Shown here piece by piece: positions 1-8,781 of a stretch of DNA of 43,772 bases. The stretch is from Candidatus Omnitrophota bacterium. GTDB taxonomy: Bacteria > Ratteibacteria > UBA8468 > B48-G9 > DTJG01. How positions within the stretch are numbered: the stretch's first letter is position 1; the number at the start of each line of letters is the position of its first letter. The notes below the pieces were generated by a model. It had not been told where the DNA came from, ran no database searches, and saw only the letters and a program-made list of their open reading frames with translations. A program made the translations under genes and the position numbers. Location of the stretch: positions 1 through 43,772 of the forward strand of contig JAMWBU010000014.1 in NCBI GenBank assembly GCA_023819255.1, given 5' to 3'.

Positions 1-85
1 GCCGGCCTGTCCGCGGCGCTCCTCCAGCGTTAGCGCGCTCGTGCGTGCGGTGCGCTCCTGAGCGGAGGTAAAGCATCTCTATTCC

Positions 86-1911
86 ATGAAGAGAACGATT
101 ACGGCGAAACTAATTTCAATGATATTCCTGTATGCGATGTGCTGCCGGGCGATGGGCCAGAATTGTCCTTTTATCGTGCGCGACGGGCAATCTTTTTCGG
201 TTATTGTTGTTGCCGCCAACGCCACTGCCGAAGAGCTCTTTGCGGCGGAACAACTCCGCAGCACTCTCCGAAGGATGACAGGCGTTGGAATTGAATTACG
301 ACGTGACCACGAGGCTGCTTTTGACCCGCAGAAACTGATTATTTCTGTGGGACTCACTCGTTATCTGACAAAAGCCCTGCGTCAGGAGATGCGGATTGGT
401 GAAAAGCTTTCATCTCTGGATCCATGGAATGACGCATTTGTCATCGCAAAAACACCGGATGTGCTATTTCTGGCAGGACACCGTGACCAGGGAACGATCT
501 TTGCCGTGTTCGAGCTTATGGAAAGCCTTGGCTGCCGGTGGTTCTTTGGCAACGATGCGGGAATTGTGATTCCAACCGATATGAAAACGATCGAAATAGA
601 AGATTGTCACATCATTAAGAAACCGGATTTTGCAATCAGGCGGCAGTACACCTGGTGGGATAACCATCGAGATGCCGCGGATCGAGAATCCGAACGATTC
701 TGGCACCAGGCCAACAAGCTGAGCGAGAAAACATTCAGTGGCGACAGCGGTCATAATATGGGAAGTATTATTTCCCCAAACCTCTACGACGTTCATCCAG
801 AGTACTTCGCCATGGTGAACGGCCAGCGCGTGAAGCCTTCTTCCAGAGCCAACTGGCAACCGTGTCTGTCTAACCCGGGTGTTGTCCGTCTGGCCGTAGA
901 GTGGGCCGAGAAACAGCTCGCGCAGAATCCAGACCTTGATGTTGTCACGTTCGCCCAGAACGACGGGGCAGGGTACTGCGAGTGCCCCGTATGTGCCGCG
1001 ATCGGCAACCATGCGGATGTCTACCTTCATTTTGCCAACCAGGTAGGCCGGGAACTTTTTCCGAAGTATCCGCGAGTGCGCATTCAGATATGGGCCTATT
1101 ACAAAACTGCGGTTGTTCCTCATCTGAAAGCCAACGGCTACGATCGCGATGAAGATCGCGTGCATGTCCAGGTCCACGAGATATACTCGCAGGTGCCTTT
1201 TGATGAATTGTTGGTCGGCTGGTCCAGGGCTACACACCATCTCGGCGCGAACATTGTCTGGACCTGGTCCAACTGGCGATGGGGAACCAACGCGCGGCCC
1301 CATTCACACAGATACAGCCTCGAGCAGTTTCCTCTTTACAAAAATTGCAATGTTGATGCATTAACCCTGCAGGCCCGCGCCGATTGGGCATCCAACGGCG
1401 TGGACAGGTATCTTTTCGCTAAAAGAATGTGGGATGCCGACGCAGACCTTGAAGAACTGATCAGTGACCTTGTCCAGAAGATGTTTCCGTCAGCCGTTGG
1501 AGAGTATTTTAGTCTACTTGATCTGTACGAGGCCAGGGGAAAATTCGAGATTACTCCTGAAAAATTCCTGCGCAGCGGGTTTGCCCTGTTAGAACTAATG
1601 CGCACCCGGATCAGGACTGCGCAGGAGCTTAAACGCTGGCAGTTCTATATTCTCTATTTTCACCAGCAGGTGCTCGAACATTCCATCAATACAGCTCAGG
1701 ACAAAGATGAGAAAATCAAGCTCTACAGAGAAATGGTTGCATTTCTCAAGGGTATCAAGGATCTTGGCGTCCTGGAGTCAAACCAGCTCATTCGCACTCC
1801 GTGCTGGTTGCAGGTAAAGAATCTTGGAGGAGCAGTATCTGACCCATCTTTTCCGGACGTCATAGCCGCAGAAATTTCAGATTCTACGATTGAGGAGATA
1901 TACAAGAGTCA
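86..1911 (+). pseudogene. DUF4838 secreted glycosidase-like protein, 3' end lost at IS110 junction
   Basis: The first ~605 codons encode a secreted protein with a signal peptide (about residues 1-24) and a DUF4838-type architecture: an N-terminal alpha-glucuronidase-like domain, then a large domain with the motif CECPVC after a conserved N/D-D-G-A/G-G region. It is clearly a paralogue of the intact 829-residue gene at 40668-43157, where the same site reads CECEEC. Alignment by eye ends near the paralogue's EEIKKII segment, so roughly 220 C-terminal residues are missing. The frame stays open to 2422, but that tail is antisense to the transposase and is not a real domain. A GGAGGT box lies 17 nt before the ATG, which is long, and no better in-frame start exists. 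The family probably acts on polysaccharides; no substrate can be read. GC content is higher than in the 40-kb paralogue. Confidence 0.8.
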
Positions 1912-1924
1912 ACTATTTAAAATT

Positions 1925-3086
1925 CTAAACAAAAAGTTTATTTTCTTTAAGCAATGCATAAATCACCCGCAAGAGTTTTGTGGAAGTGGCAATAACCGCT
2001 TCGGTATAAGATTTCCCCTCAGACCTTTTTTTGGTGTAATAATCTCTGAAGTAAGGACAACTTCTCTTTACGCAACTACCCATAATGAAAACAATCCTTC
2101 TTGCATGTGCATTGCCCCTCTTGGAAATCTTAAAAGACCCTTTGTAATTACCAGATTGTTTGATAACAGGATCCAGTCCACAAAACCCAATAAGTTTCTT
2201 CCAGCTTTCAAATCTTCCAATATCCACAACCTCGCTTATAAAGTAAATGGCGCTCTCTTTACCTACACCAGAAATAGATGTAAGTATCTCTCTGTTAAAA
2301 ACTCTCTCAGCTATCTGAGAAATAAGATTTCTGATATTTTCAAGATGCATCAAAAGATTATTAAGTGTCTCTATTTTCATCCTCAGCAATTCCTCATAAA
2401 CAACAAACTTATGGGCAATTGAATTGGTCGCCAGTTGATATATCCGACCAGGACTTCTACTGACTTTTCTACCTTTGCCAGAAAGAATCTTTTCTGCCTG
2501 CTTGATAAACTGACTTTCCGAAATTCCCCTTATGCAGGCTGCAGAAGGGAATACCTTGAGAATAGAAATAACTCCACTACTCAAAACAGGTACTTCTCTT
2601 TCTATTTCAGGGAAAACAACCGCAAGAATCCTTCTTATCTCGGCTTTGGTCCTGGCAACCTGTTGAGTAAGTCGCTCTTTCTCTCACCAGATATCTTAAT
2701 TGATACTTTTCATCTCCTGAAATAACATTTGCACTGTCTTTATTAATTTCTACAAACTGACAGATCGCTTTTGCGTCCTTTTTGTCTGTCTTGGTAGGCT
2801 TGTCCGTAATAAACTTAAAAAATTGTTTCATCTTATAGGGATTTACTATGCAACTATTATAGGATTTATTCTGAAGAAAGTAAAAGAGATTTGTATGATA
2901 AACACCCGTGGATTCCATCCCTATAAGAATCTTCCCTTTATACCTGGAAAGCCTTTCTTCCAGTGCATCAAACCCTTCTTTATCCATGCCAAATTTTTCA
3001 TTATCAATCACAAACTTATCATTCTTCACCGCAATACAAAAGCTGCTTTTGCTTACATCTATCCCACAAAAATATTCCAGATTCAT
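1925..3086 (-). pseudogene. IS110-family DEDD recombinase, frameshifted
   Basis: The N-terminal part (3086 down to about 2672) has the RuvC-like DEDD half: CGIDVSK, GMESTGVYH and TDKKDAK carry the expected acidic residues. The C-terminal part (about 2674 down to 1925) has the transposase_20 (IS116/IS110/IS902) domain: SISGVGKESA, then FCGLDP and QSGNYKG..SKRGN, which contains the conserved serine region. The two halves are in different frames. Around 2668-2674 a one-base indel shifts RERAT to a nonsense frame that stops at 2607, whereas the next frame continues L-T-Q-Q-V-A-R-T-K-A-E-I into the C-terminal half. The start has a strong AAGGAGG box at 3092-3098. Unless recoded, the recombinase is inactive. 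Confidence 0.88.
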
Positions 3087-3122
3087 ATCTTTGCCTCCTT
3101 GAAAAATTGTTCGGGACAGGCT

Positions 3123-3196
3123 CTGCTCTCAATCTCAACCTCCTGCGTAAGTTGAGGCCTTCTCCTCAATCAACCTATTCGAGACCAGGAGAGCAG
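3123..3196 (-). ncRNA. Candidate IS110 bridge RNA core
   Basis: The non-coding end upstream of the recombinase contains nested stems. An 8-bp outer stem pairs 3123-3130 (CTGCTCTC) with 3189-3196 (GAGAGCAG). An inner hairpin pairs 3152-3157 (TTGAGG) with 3164-3169 (CCTCAA) around a 6-nt loop. A separate hairpin, GAGC-6 nt-GCTC, is at 3214-3227 near the element tip. IS110 elements are known to express a bridge RNA with target and donor loops from this end. The structure is seen here; the RNA role is inferred from family and position. Confidence 0.5.
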
Positions 3197-3238
3197 AAAA
3201 CATACTCTTTATCGAGCCTTATAGCTCAGGGATGGGGA

Positions 3239-4150
3239 TGTTTTCCTCTACCGGTTTTCATCATTACTGTCCCGCCGCTACGCGTGGCACCCGAGAGTCT
3301 GGAAGAATTTCTTCTTGTCTACGATCACTACCGGGCAGATGTAGAAGCCGGTCGGGTTTCAATCGAGCCGATGATTTACAATGCTCCCGAGGTCAGTGGT
3401 CCTGTCACTGTGGCAGGATGTCGTGCGCTGGCTTTCACTGAGAACCTTGGAGCGCACATCCTGCTGGAGATTTTTGATGAGCATATTAGTTTGCCGATTG
3501 GATCAAAAATAGCCAACCCGACGGACTTGCAGTATGCTAACTACGCTTTTGGTTCACCCAGGACACACCTGTTTCAATATCTCAATGAACGGTGGGTGAA
3601 ACGTTTCTGCGGGTTTGTGGATGAACGCTACCATGCGGTGATTGGGAATCTTGCAAGCAGCTCCTGCGCCGTTGACTTGCAGGCCGGAGTTGAGAAGACG
3701 GCTGCGGCATTGACGGCGGCACTTCAGGGAGCAAGGACATTTACGGGGGCCGGGAACCTGTGTGTTGATGACCTTTTCAGCGGGGTACAACTGGTGCTGG
3801 ACGTGGAGATTGTTAATCATATCAGGGAACTGATTGAAAGTTTTTGTCCTGACCGCAGCATCTCCACCATGAACGGAATGTACCAGGCGATTGTGGATGT
3901 TGCGGAAAAGAATGATATGTTTCTTTCTCACGAGAGTACCGTGCAGCTTTTCAGGAAGATAATGCCTTCATCAGATGTTTTTCACAGGGAGAAGTTGCGC
4001 TCGTGGCAGGCGCATCGGAAAACAGCAAAGGACAGAGCGCGTGCCATAGCACATGAAAGGATAAGAAAGCACGATTTCCATCTCGAGGAAAAACAGATGC
4101 GAGAATTGGCGCGAATAGCGAAACAAGCGAAAAAACACCTCGTCGGCTGA
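3239..4150 (+). pseudogene. MttB-family (COG5598) methyltransferase, N-terminus missing
   Basis: The ~304 codons from the IS edge to the TGA at 4150 match the C-terminal two thirds of trimethylamine methyltransferase (MttB) superfamily proteins. Recognisable blocks are the PPLRV strand, GPVTVAGCRALA, the DLQAGVEKTAAAL helix and GAGNLCVDDLFSGVQLVLDVEIV. These enzymes transfer a methyl group from a quaternary or tertiary amine to a corrinoid protein. No in-frame TAG is present in the retained part, so this looks like a non-pyrrolysine member. The first ~150-200 residues are absent and the frame runs upstream into antisense IS sequence without a credible start. No corrinoid protein gene is next to it. 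The GH42-like remnant begins 12 bp downstream, so the two were probably one operon. Confidence 0.8.
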
Positions 4151-4162
4151 GCGGGTGAAGGG

Positions 4163-5079
4163 ATGCTTGTGGAATTTGGCACCTGGTACCAGATTAACTG
4201 TGAAACCGAAGATGAATGGGAAAGAGATTTCCTGAATGTGAAGGATCTCGGATTCGATTTTGTCGTTCTCTGGAATATCTCTCCTGTGCCGCAGGACCTG
4301 ACAAGAATTGTGCGCTTGCGCGACAAGACTCTGCGGGCAATGGACGCAGTGGAGGCAGCTACGCTTCCTGCGACTGGCAGCGTTTCCGTCGCTGGTTGAG
4401 GAAGCGATATAGCTGTATTGAGAATATGGAGTCGCGGTACAGACAGAAAATTGGTAGCTTTGACAGAGTGAGTCCGCCCCGGTCTCCAGAGGAAGGATTT
4501 CTGCTATGGAACGACTGGATGGAAGCGCGAGCTGATTGGTGCGAGGATTTTGCACATCGAACCTGCCGCGCCTATCGGGCTGTGGATGCCAATCCGGAGC
4601 ACCACCTTGTGTTGAGCGATTTCGACTACTATCTGGAACGGAATTCGTTGCATCACGGAGTGGATTACCGACGACTGATGCTGTATTTTGATCGATTTGA
4701 AATTTATATGGCGGATGATTTTCGGCATGTTCCGACCCGGGCGCTGCTGGGTAATGTGAAGCGCGATGTGGAACGCGGTCGCACGATCGCAGGGAAAAAA
4801 CCTTTTCAGTTCCATCTCTGGATCGCAGATCCCTCAGAGTTCACGCCGATGCGGCAAGGCCTTCTGGAACAACTGGCTGAACGCGCGACAGAGCTTGGCG
4901 CCGATGTTCTGGAATTCTACACCTACAAGGTTCACGACTGGCGCAGTTCAGAGGGTTCTGAGACTTTGATGGATGGACGGCCTGTTTTTGAGGCAATCTC
5001 TCTGAAAGCGAACCCTTCCATGCAGCGGCGCATCCGGCGCCTGATCACCAGGCTTAAGCTTGCGAAAACAGGCAGATGA
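4163..5079 (+). pseudogene. GH42-like glycoside hydrolase remnant, frameshift plus internal deletion
   Basis: From the ATG at 4163 (AAGGG box just before) the protein reads like the start of a GH42/GH-A fold enzyme: FGTWYQIN and LGFDFVVLWN. This frame stops at 4399. From about 4360, another frame carries the later part of the same kind of protein: DWQRFRRWLRKRY, then SFDRVSPPR and LLWNDWMEARADW, which match the region after the barrel acid in GH42-like proteins, and it runs to the TGA at 5079. The segment expected between (most of the first half of the barrel, including the general acid region) is missing. The gene has therefore lost a block of sequence and its frame. The original was probably a cytosolic beta-galactosidase-like enzyme; the specific activity is unknown. 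Confidence 0.65.
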
Positions 5080-5270
5080 TCTCGAGAACCGCGGATAATC
5101 GAATGAAATGTGTGAATATAGTGTGGAATGGTCTCCGCAAATGCCTTCCATTTGCCTGTACCACCCATTTTCTTCTGAATCTTCTTCCTGCAGTTTCTTA
5201 GTATCCAGTATTTGTGCTAAAATTATTGGAGGCATTTGTTAAAAACCAGATTAACAGCCCTTATCTGTGT
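5080..5270. other. Intergenic boundary between GC-rich decayed block and AT-rich chromosome
   Basis: About 190 bp without a supported gene. Base composition falls from GC-rich to AT-rich across it. A minus-strand open frame (5235-4948) crosses it but has no recognisable domain and mostly overlaps the pseudogene in antisense. No repeat or tRNA-like attachment site was seen. Confidence 0.5.
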
Positions 5271-5300
5271 TTGACTTCTTTGCTTTTGCTGGTGTATCAT
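5271..5300 (+). promoter_or_regulatory. Promoter of dapA-accD-folC
   Basis: TTGACT at 5271-5276 and TATCAT at 5295-5300 are 18 bp apart. Transcription would start near 5307, giving a very short leader that contains the AGGAGG box at 5311-5316. It is the first convincing promoter after the GC-rich block. Confidence 0.55.
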
Positions 5301-5320
5301 TATAAGGATCAGGAGGTATT

Positions 5321-6196
5321 ATGTTTCAAGGGTCGATTGTCGCGATAGTAACCCCTTTTAAGGATGGAAGGTTTGACAGGAAAAGATTTAAAGAACTTAT
5401 TGAATTTCAAATTTCCAGTGGAACAGATGCAATAGTTCCTGTTGGCTGCACAGGCGAGGCGGCGACACTGTCTCACGAGGAACATAAAGAGGTCATTCAA
5501 TATACCCTTGAAATAGTCAACAAAAGGGTGCCGGTTATTGCGGGCACTGGTTCCAATTCAACTTCTGAAGCTCTTGAACTAACAGAGTTTGCGCACAGTG
5601 CGGGTTGTGATGCCGCGCTTATCATTACTCCTTATTACAACAAGCCAATGCCTGATGGACTTTACAAACATTACAGAACAATAGCAGAGAATGTTGATAT
5701 GCCTATTATTCTTTACAATGTTCCTTCCAGAACAGGGATTTCAATACTTCCAGAGACAGTGGCGAAGCTTGCTGAGATTAAAAATATAGTTGGAATAAAA
5801 GAGGCAAGCGGAAGTCTGGATCAGGTAAGCAAGATTATCTCGCTTTGCAGGGATGATTTTGTTGTTCTTTCAGGAGACGATTCGCTGACATTGCCGATTA
5901 TGTCTGCTGGTGGAAAAGGAGTGATATCTGTTGCCGCTAATATAATGCCTGGCGATGTGAGCAGGATGGTGCGCGCCGCTTTATCAAATAACTGGAATGA
6001 AGCGCAAAAAATGCATATAAAACTTTTTGATATGTTTAAAGCGCTTTTTATTGAAACAAATCCAATACCCGTGAAGACCTGTCTTTATCTGATGAAAAAG
6101 ATAGACCTTGAACTCAGAATGCCTCTTACTCCACCTTCAGAGGAAAATCTGAAAAAACTTGAAAACATTTTGAAAAGATACGGACTTATAAAGTGA
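5321..6196 (+). CDS. dapA: 4-hydroxy-tetrahydrodipicolinate synthase
   Basis: This 291-residue protein has the full family length. It condenses pyruvate with aspartate semialdehyde in the lysine/diaminopimelate pathway, in the cytoplasm. The Schiff-base lysine is K160 in GIKEASGS, the proton-relay tyrosine is Y132 in LYNVPSRTG, and Y106 lies in ITPYYNKP. The pair of threonines usually found in GTTGE is C43-T44 here (GCTGEA), so the first catalytic-triad hydroxyl is replaced by a thiol. AGGAGG lies 4 nt before the ATG. It heads an operon: accD starts with GTG overlapping the dapA stop by 3 nt. Closely related N-acetylneuraminate lyase-type members cannot be wholly excluded, but the overall motif set favours DapA. 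Confidence 0.9.
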   Translation: MFQGSIVAIVTPFKDGRFDRKRFKELIEFQISSGTDAIVPVGCTGEAATLSHEEHKEVIQYTLEIVNKRVPVIAGTGSNSTSEALELTEFAHSAGCDAALIITPYYNKPMPDGLYKHYRTIAENVDMPIILYNVPSRTGISILPETVAKLAEIKNIVGIKEASGSLDQVSKIISLCRDDFVVLSGDDSLTLPIMSAGGKGVISVAANIMPGDVSRMVRAALSNNWNEAQKMHIKLFDMFKALFIETNPIPVKTCLYLMKKIDLELRMPLTPPSEENLKKLENILKRYGLIK

Positions 6197-7044
6197 TATT
6201 CAGGCACAGAAAAAGATATATTCCAATAACGCCAAAAGAGGCGCCAGATATCAAGAAAGACCTCTGGCAGAAATGTCCTGATTGCAATAAACTGATTTAT
6301 GAAGGCAAACTGAAAGAAAACTTTAAGATATGTCCGCATTGCGGTTATCACTTTCGTCTTACGACAAAAGAGTGGATAAATTTAATTGTTGAGCCAGGAA
6401 CCTTTGAAGAACTTGATGCAAACATAGTTTCTGTGGACCCACTTGAATTCAAAGGTCCAAAAACATACAAAGAAAAACTTGAAGAAGAAAGAAAAAGAAC
6501 CGGACTTAATGAAGCGCTTGTTTATGGAAGGGCTATGATAGGCAAAACGCCTTCAGTTCTTTCAATTCTTGATAGCAACTTTATTATGGGAAGCATGGGT
6601 TCTGTGGTGGGTGAAAAATTTGTCAGGGCGTGTGAACTCGCAATGGTCGAGAAAAAACCCATTGTTTCCATCTGCGGCGGAGGGGGTGGAGCAAGAATGT
6701 ACGAAGGCCTTATTTCCCTGATGCAGATGGTTAAGACCTCGCAGGTTGTGGGAAAACTTAAAAAGACAAAGACGCTTTATATTTCTGTCCTCACAGACCC
6801 GACAATGGGCGGAGTCGCGGCGAGTTTTGCATTTCTCGCAGATATACTTATTGCAGAACCAAAAGCATTGATTGGTTTTGCAGGTCCAAGGGTCATTGAG
6901 CAAACAATCAAACAAAAACTTCCGCATGGCTTTCAAAGATCAGAGTTTCTTTATCAACATGGCATGCTTGACCAGGTTGTGCCAAGAAGTAACCTTAAAC
7001 AAACTCTTACAAAAATTCTCACAATTTTTGCTCCTTCTCAATGA
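6193..7044 (+). CDS. accD: Acetyl-CoA carboxylase carboxyltransferase subunit beta
   Basis: The 283-residue protein has the N-terminal four-cysteine zinc ribbon (CPDC at about residue 29 and CPHC at about 47), which is diagnostic for AccD. This is followed by the crotonase-fold carboxyltransferase domain with GGGGGARMYEG, and the segment LTDPTMGGVAASFA that forms part of the carboxybiotin site. It transfers the carboxyl group from biotin to acetyl-CoA to make malonyl-CoA for fatty acid synthesis, together with AccA. accA is not in this window. The GTG start at 6193 overlaps the dapA TGA, and the accD TGA overlaps the folC ATG, so the three genes are translationally coupled. The accD-folC order is common in bacteria. 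Confidence 0.95.
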   Translation: MIFRHRKRYIPITPKEAPDIKKDLWQKCPDCNKLIYEGKLKENFKICPHCGYHFRLTTKEWINLIVEPGTFEELDANIVSVDPLEFKGPKTYKEKLEEERKRTGLNEALVYGRAMIGKTPSVLSILDSNFIMGSMGSVVGEKFVRACELAMVEKKPIVSICGGGGGARMYEGLISLMQMVKTSQVVGKLKKTKTLYISVLTDPTMGGVAASFAFLADILIAEPKALIGFAGPRVIEQTIKQKLPHGFQRSEFLYQHGMLDQVVPRSNLKQTLTKILTIFAPSQ

Positions 7045-8339
7045 GCGGTTCAGGCCATAAATATCTTGAGAAACTGACTGATTTTGGCATTAAGCTTGGA
7101 CTTGACAAGATGAGGTTTATTCTTTCATCCATTAAAAATCCGCATAAAAAATATAGATCGATTCTTATCGCCGGCACAAACGGAAAGGGTTCAGTTGCCT
7201 GTTTTATTTCAAACTGTTTAAGACAGGCGGGTTATAAAGTTGGCTTATACACAAGCCCGCATCTTATAAGAGTTGAAGAGAGAATCCAGATAAATGGGAA
7301 ACAGGTGTCTTCTGGAGTTTTCAATGAGATGTGTCTTGAATTGAAAAAGTTATGCGATAAACTGCCGGTTGAAATGCAACCAACATATTTTGAAGCCCTG
7401 ACCGTTATTGCTTTTGAATATTTTAAGAGGGAGAAAATAGATGTGTGCGTGTGTGAGGTCGGAATGGGCGGAAGGTTTGATGCAACAAATGTTTTAGAAC
7501 CAGTGCTGGAAATTATAATGCCTGTTTCATACGATCATATGGAGTATCTCGGAAATAGCATTGAAGAGATTGCTTCTGAAAAGGCAGGGATAATAAAGAA
7601 TAATTCAATTGTTGTTTCGGGCAGGCAATTGCCTGAATCATTGAAGGTTATAAAAAGGGTCTGCAGGCAGAAAAATGCAAAAGGGTATTTTTATGGAAAG
7701 GACTTTTCCGCAAGATTAATATTTTCCGACTTTCCACATGAACATAAATTAAATTTTACCGGTATCTCCAGTATTAAAAACATTTCCATAAGGCTCTTTG
7801 GAAGCCATCAAATTCATAACGCAGCAGTAGCAATACAATCCTTGCTTTTACTCAGAAAGAGTGGATTTGACATATCTGATTCTGCAATAATCGAAGGAAT
7901 GAAAAAATCCATCTGGCCCGCAAGATTTCAACCAGTAATGGAAAATCCTCTGGTTATTATTGATGGGGGACATAATCCGGATGGCATCAATTCTCTTAAA
8001 AGAGCACTTAAGCAATATTTTCCAGACACAAAGTTCATTTTTCTGGTTGGCATTCTGAAGGATAAAAAATGGGAAGTTATGTTAAGGATGCTTTCAAAAC
8101 TGGGAGAAAAATTTATTTTCACCACTCCTGATAATCCAAGGAGTGTACCGCCTGAACATCTTGCAGGGAAAATGCATGAATTGACAAAAAAAACTGGTGT
8201 CGAGGTGATTGAGAATGTCCAGCACGCTTTCAAAAGATTGATTGAAATAAAAGGCAGTAGCCCGAGGGTAATCTGCGGTTCTTTGTATCTTGCAGGTGAT
8301 ATACTGAGAATCTGTAAGGCAAAGAAGATCACATTTTAA
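7041..8339 (+). CDS. folC: Bifunctional folylpolyglutamate synthase / dihydrofolate synthase
   Basis: The 432-residue length is typical of the Mur-ligase-like FolC family. The ATP P-loop is GTNGKGS (residues 45-51), followed by SPHLIRVEERIQ, the folate-binding loop. The central motif YDHMEYLG...EIASEKAGI and the C-terminal DGGHNPDG complete the set. It adds glutamate to dihydropteroate or folates with ATP. It is the last gene of the dapA-accD-folC unit, joined by an ATGA overlap. The RsbW-like gene on the other strand ends only 7 bp downstream, with no visible terminator between them. Confidence 0.93.
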   Translation: MSGSGHKYLEKLTDFGIKLGLDKMRFILSSIKNPHKKYRSILIAGTNGKGSVACFISNCLRQAGYKVGLYTSPHLIRVEERIQINGKQVSSGVFNEMCLELKKLCDKLPVEMQPTYFEALTVIAFEYFKREKIDVCVCEVGMGGRFDATNVLEPVLEIIMPVSYDHMEYLGNSIEEIASEKAGIIKNNSIVVSGRQLPESLKVIKRVCRQKNAKGYFYGKDFSARLIFSDFPHEHKLNFTGISSIKNISIRLFGSHQIHNAAVAIQSLLLLRKSGFDISDSAIIEGMKKSIWPARFQPVMENPLVIIDGGHNPDGINSLKRALKQYFPDTKFIFLVGILKDKKWEVMLRMLSKLGEKFIFTTPDNPRSVPPEHLAGKMHELTKKTGVEVIENVQHAFKRLIEIKGSSPRVICGSLYLAGDILRICKAKKITF

Positions 8340-8346
8340 TTTTTCT

Positions 8347-8781
8347 TCATTTCTCACACTTATTTCTTTTTGACCTTCTGAATTTTATGAGCTTTATGAT
8401 ATTGGTGTTGTTTGTTCTTGAATAAACATAGTCGTCGATCATCTCTTTAACAAGATGTATTCCCATTCCGCCAAGGGCTTCTTCCTCTTCTTCTTTTACA
8501 ATTTCTTTGCTGTTCAATTCAATCGGGTTGAAAGGTATGCCTGGTGTTTCTATCGTGACAACAACCTTATCAGGATATGCATCCCATGTTATTTTCAACT
8601 TTCCCATAGAACTATCATACTTTCTGAATTGTATAACATGAGAACATATTTCATCTGTCACAAGAAGCAGCTCCCATGCTTTTCTTGAAGCGAGGCGCGC
8701 CTGTTTGATTTGTTCCTGAAGGAATTCTGAAATGATATTCAGATTTTCAAACATTGGCAGGACAACGATTTCATCGTTCAT
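8347..8781 (-). CDS. RsbW/SpoIIAB-like HATPase protein with degenerate ATP site
   Basis: This 144-residue protein has the size and layout of anti-sigma-factor kinases (HATPase_c_2). The glycine-rich box LGGMGIHLVKEM (about 103-114) is well conserved. The N-box is not: in VTDEICSHVI the Mg-binding asparagine expected four residues after E44 is H48, and the usual following histidine is phenylalanine. The G1 box reads ETPGIPF rather than D-x-G. It may bind a partner (an STAS or sigma protein) without normal kinase activity. The ATG directly follows the stop of the glycosyltransferase gene with no gap, so the two are co-transcribed. No sigma factor or STAS gene is nearby. Confidence 0.75.
   Translation of the reverse strand: MNDEIVVLPMFENLNIISEFLQEQIKQARLASRKAWELLLVTDEICSHVIQFRKYDSSMGKLKITWDAYPDKVVVTIETPGIPFNPIELNSKEIVKEEEEEALGGMGIHLVKEMIDDYVYSRTNNTNIIKLIKFRRSKRNKCEK

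Larger units (their letters stand above)
1912..3238 (-). mobile_element. IS110-family insertion sequence (degenerate)
   Basis: About 1.3 kb of AT-rich sequence sits inside the GC-rich 5' block. It holds one IS110-type recombinase on the minus strand (1925-3086), almost no DNA after its stop codon, and about 150 bp of structured non-coding DNA before its start. No terminal inverted repeats are seen, as is usual for IS110. Edges are inferred from where the flanking DUF4838 and MttB reading frames begin to make sense, so they are good to about 10-20 bp. The flanks belong to two different genes, so this is not a simple insertion into one gene. Confidence 0.8.

Noticed and set aside
464-1303. Minus-strand 279-codon frame
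   Set aside because: It is antisense to conserved DUF4838 coding sequence and has no domain or ribosome site.
1912-2422. Open-frame extension of the first DUF4838 gene to 2422
   Set aside because: These codons are antisense to the IS110 recombinase and have no similarity to the intact DUF4838 paralogue.
3239-4150. Pyrrolysine-containing MttB
   Set aside because: No in-frame TAG occurs in the retained sequence.
4948-5235. Minus-strand frame crossing the composition boundary, possibly a transposase remnant
   Set aside because: The translated segment has no motif that could be named, and most of it lies opposite the GH42-like pseudogene.
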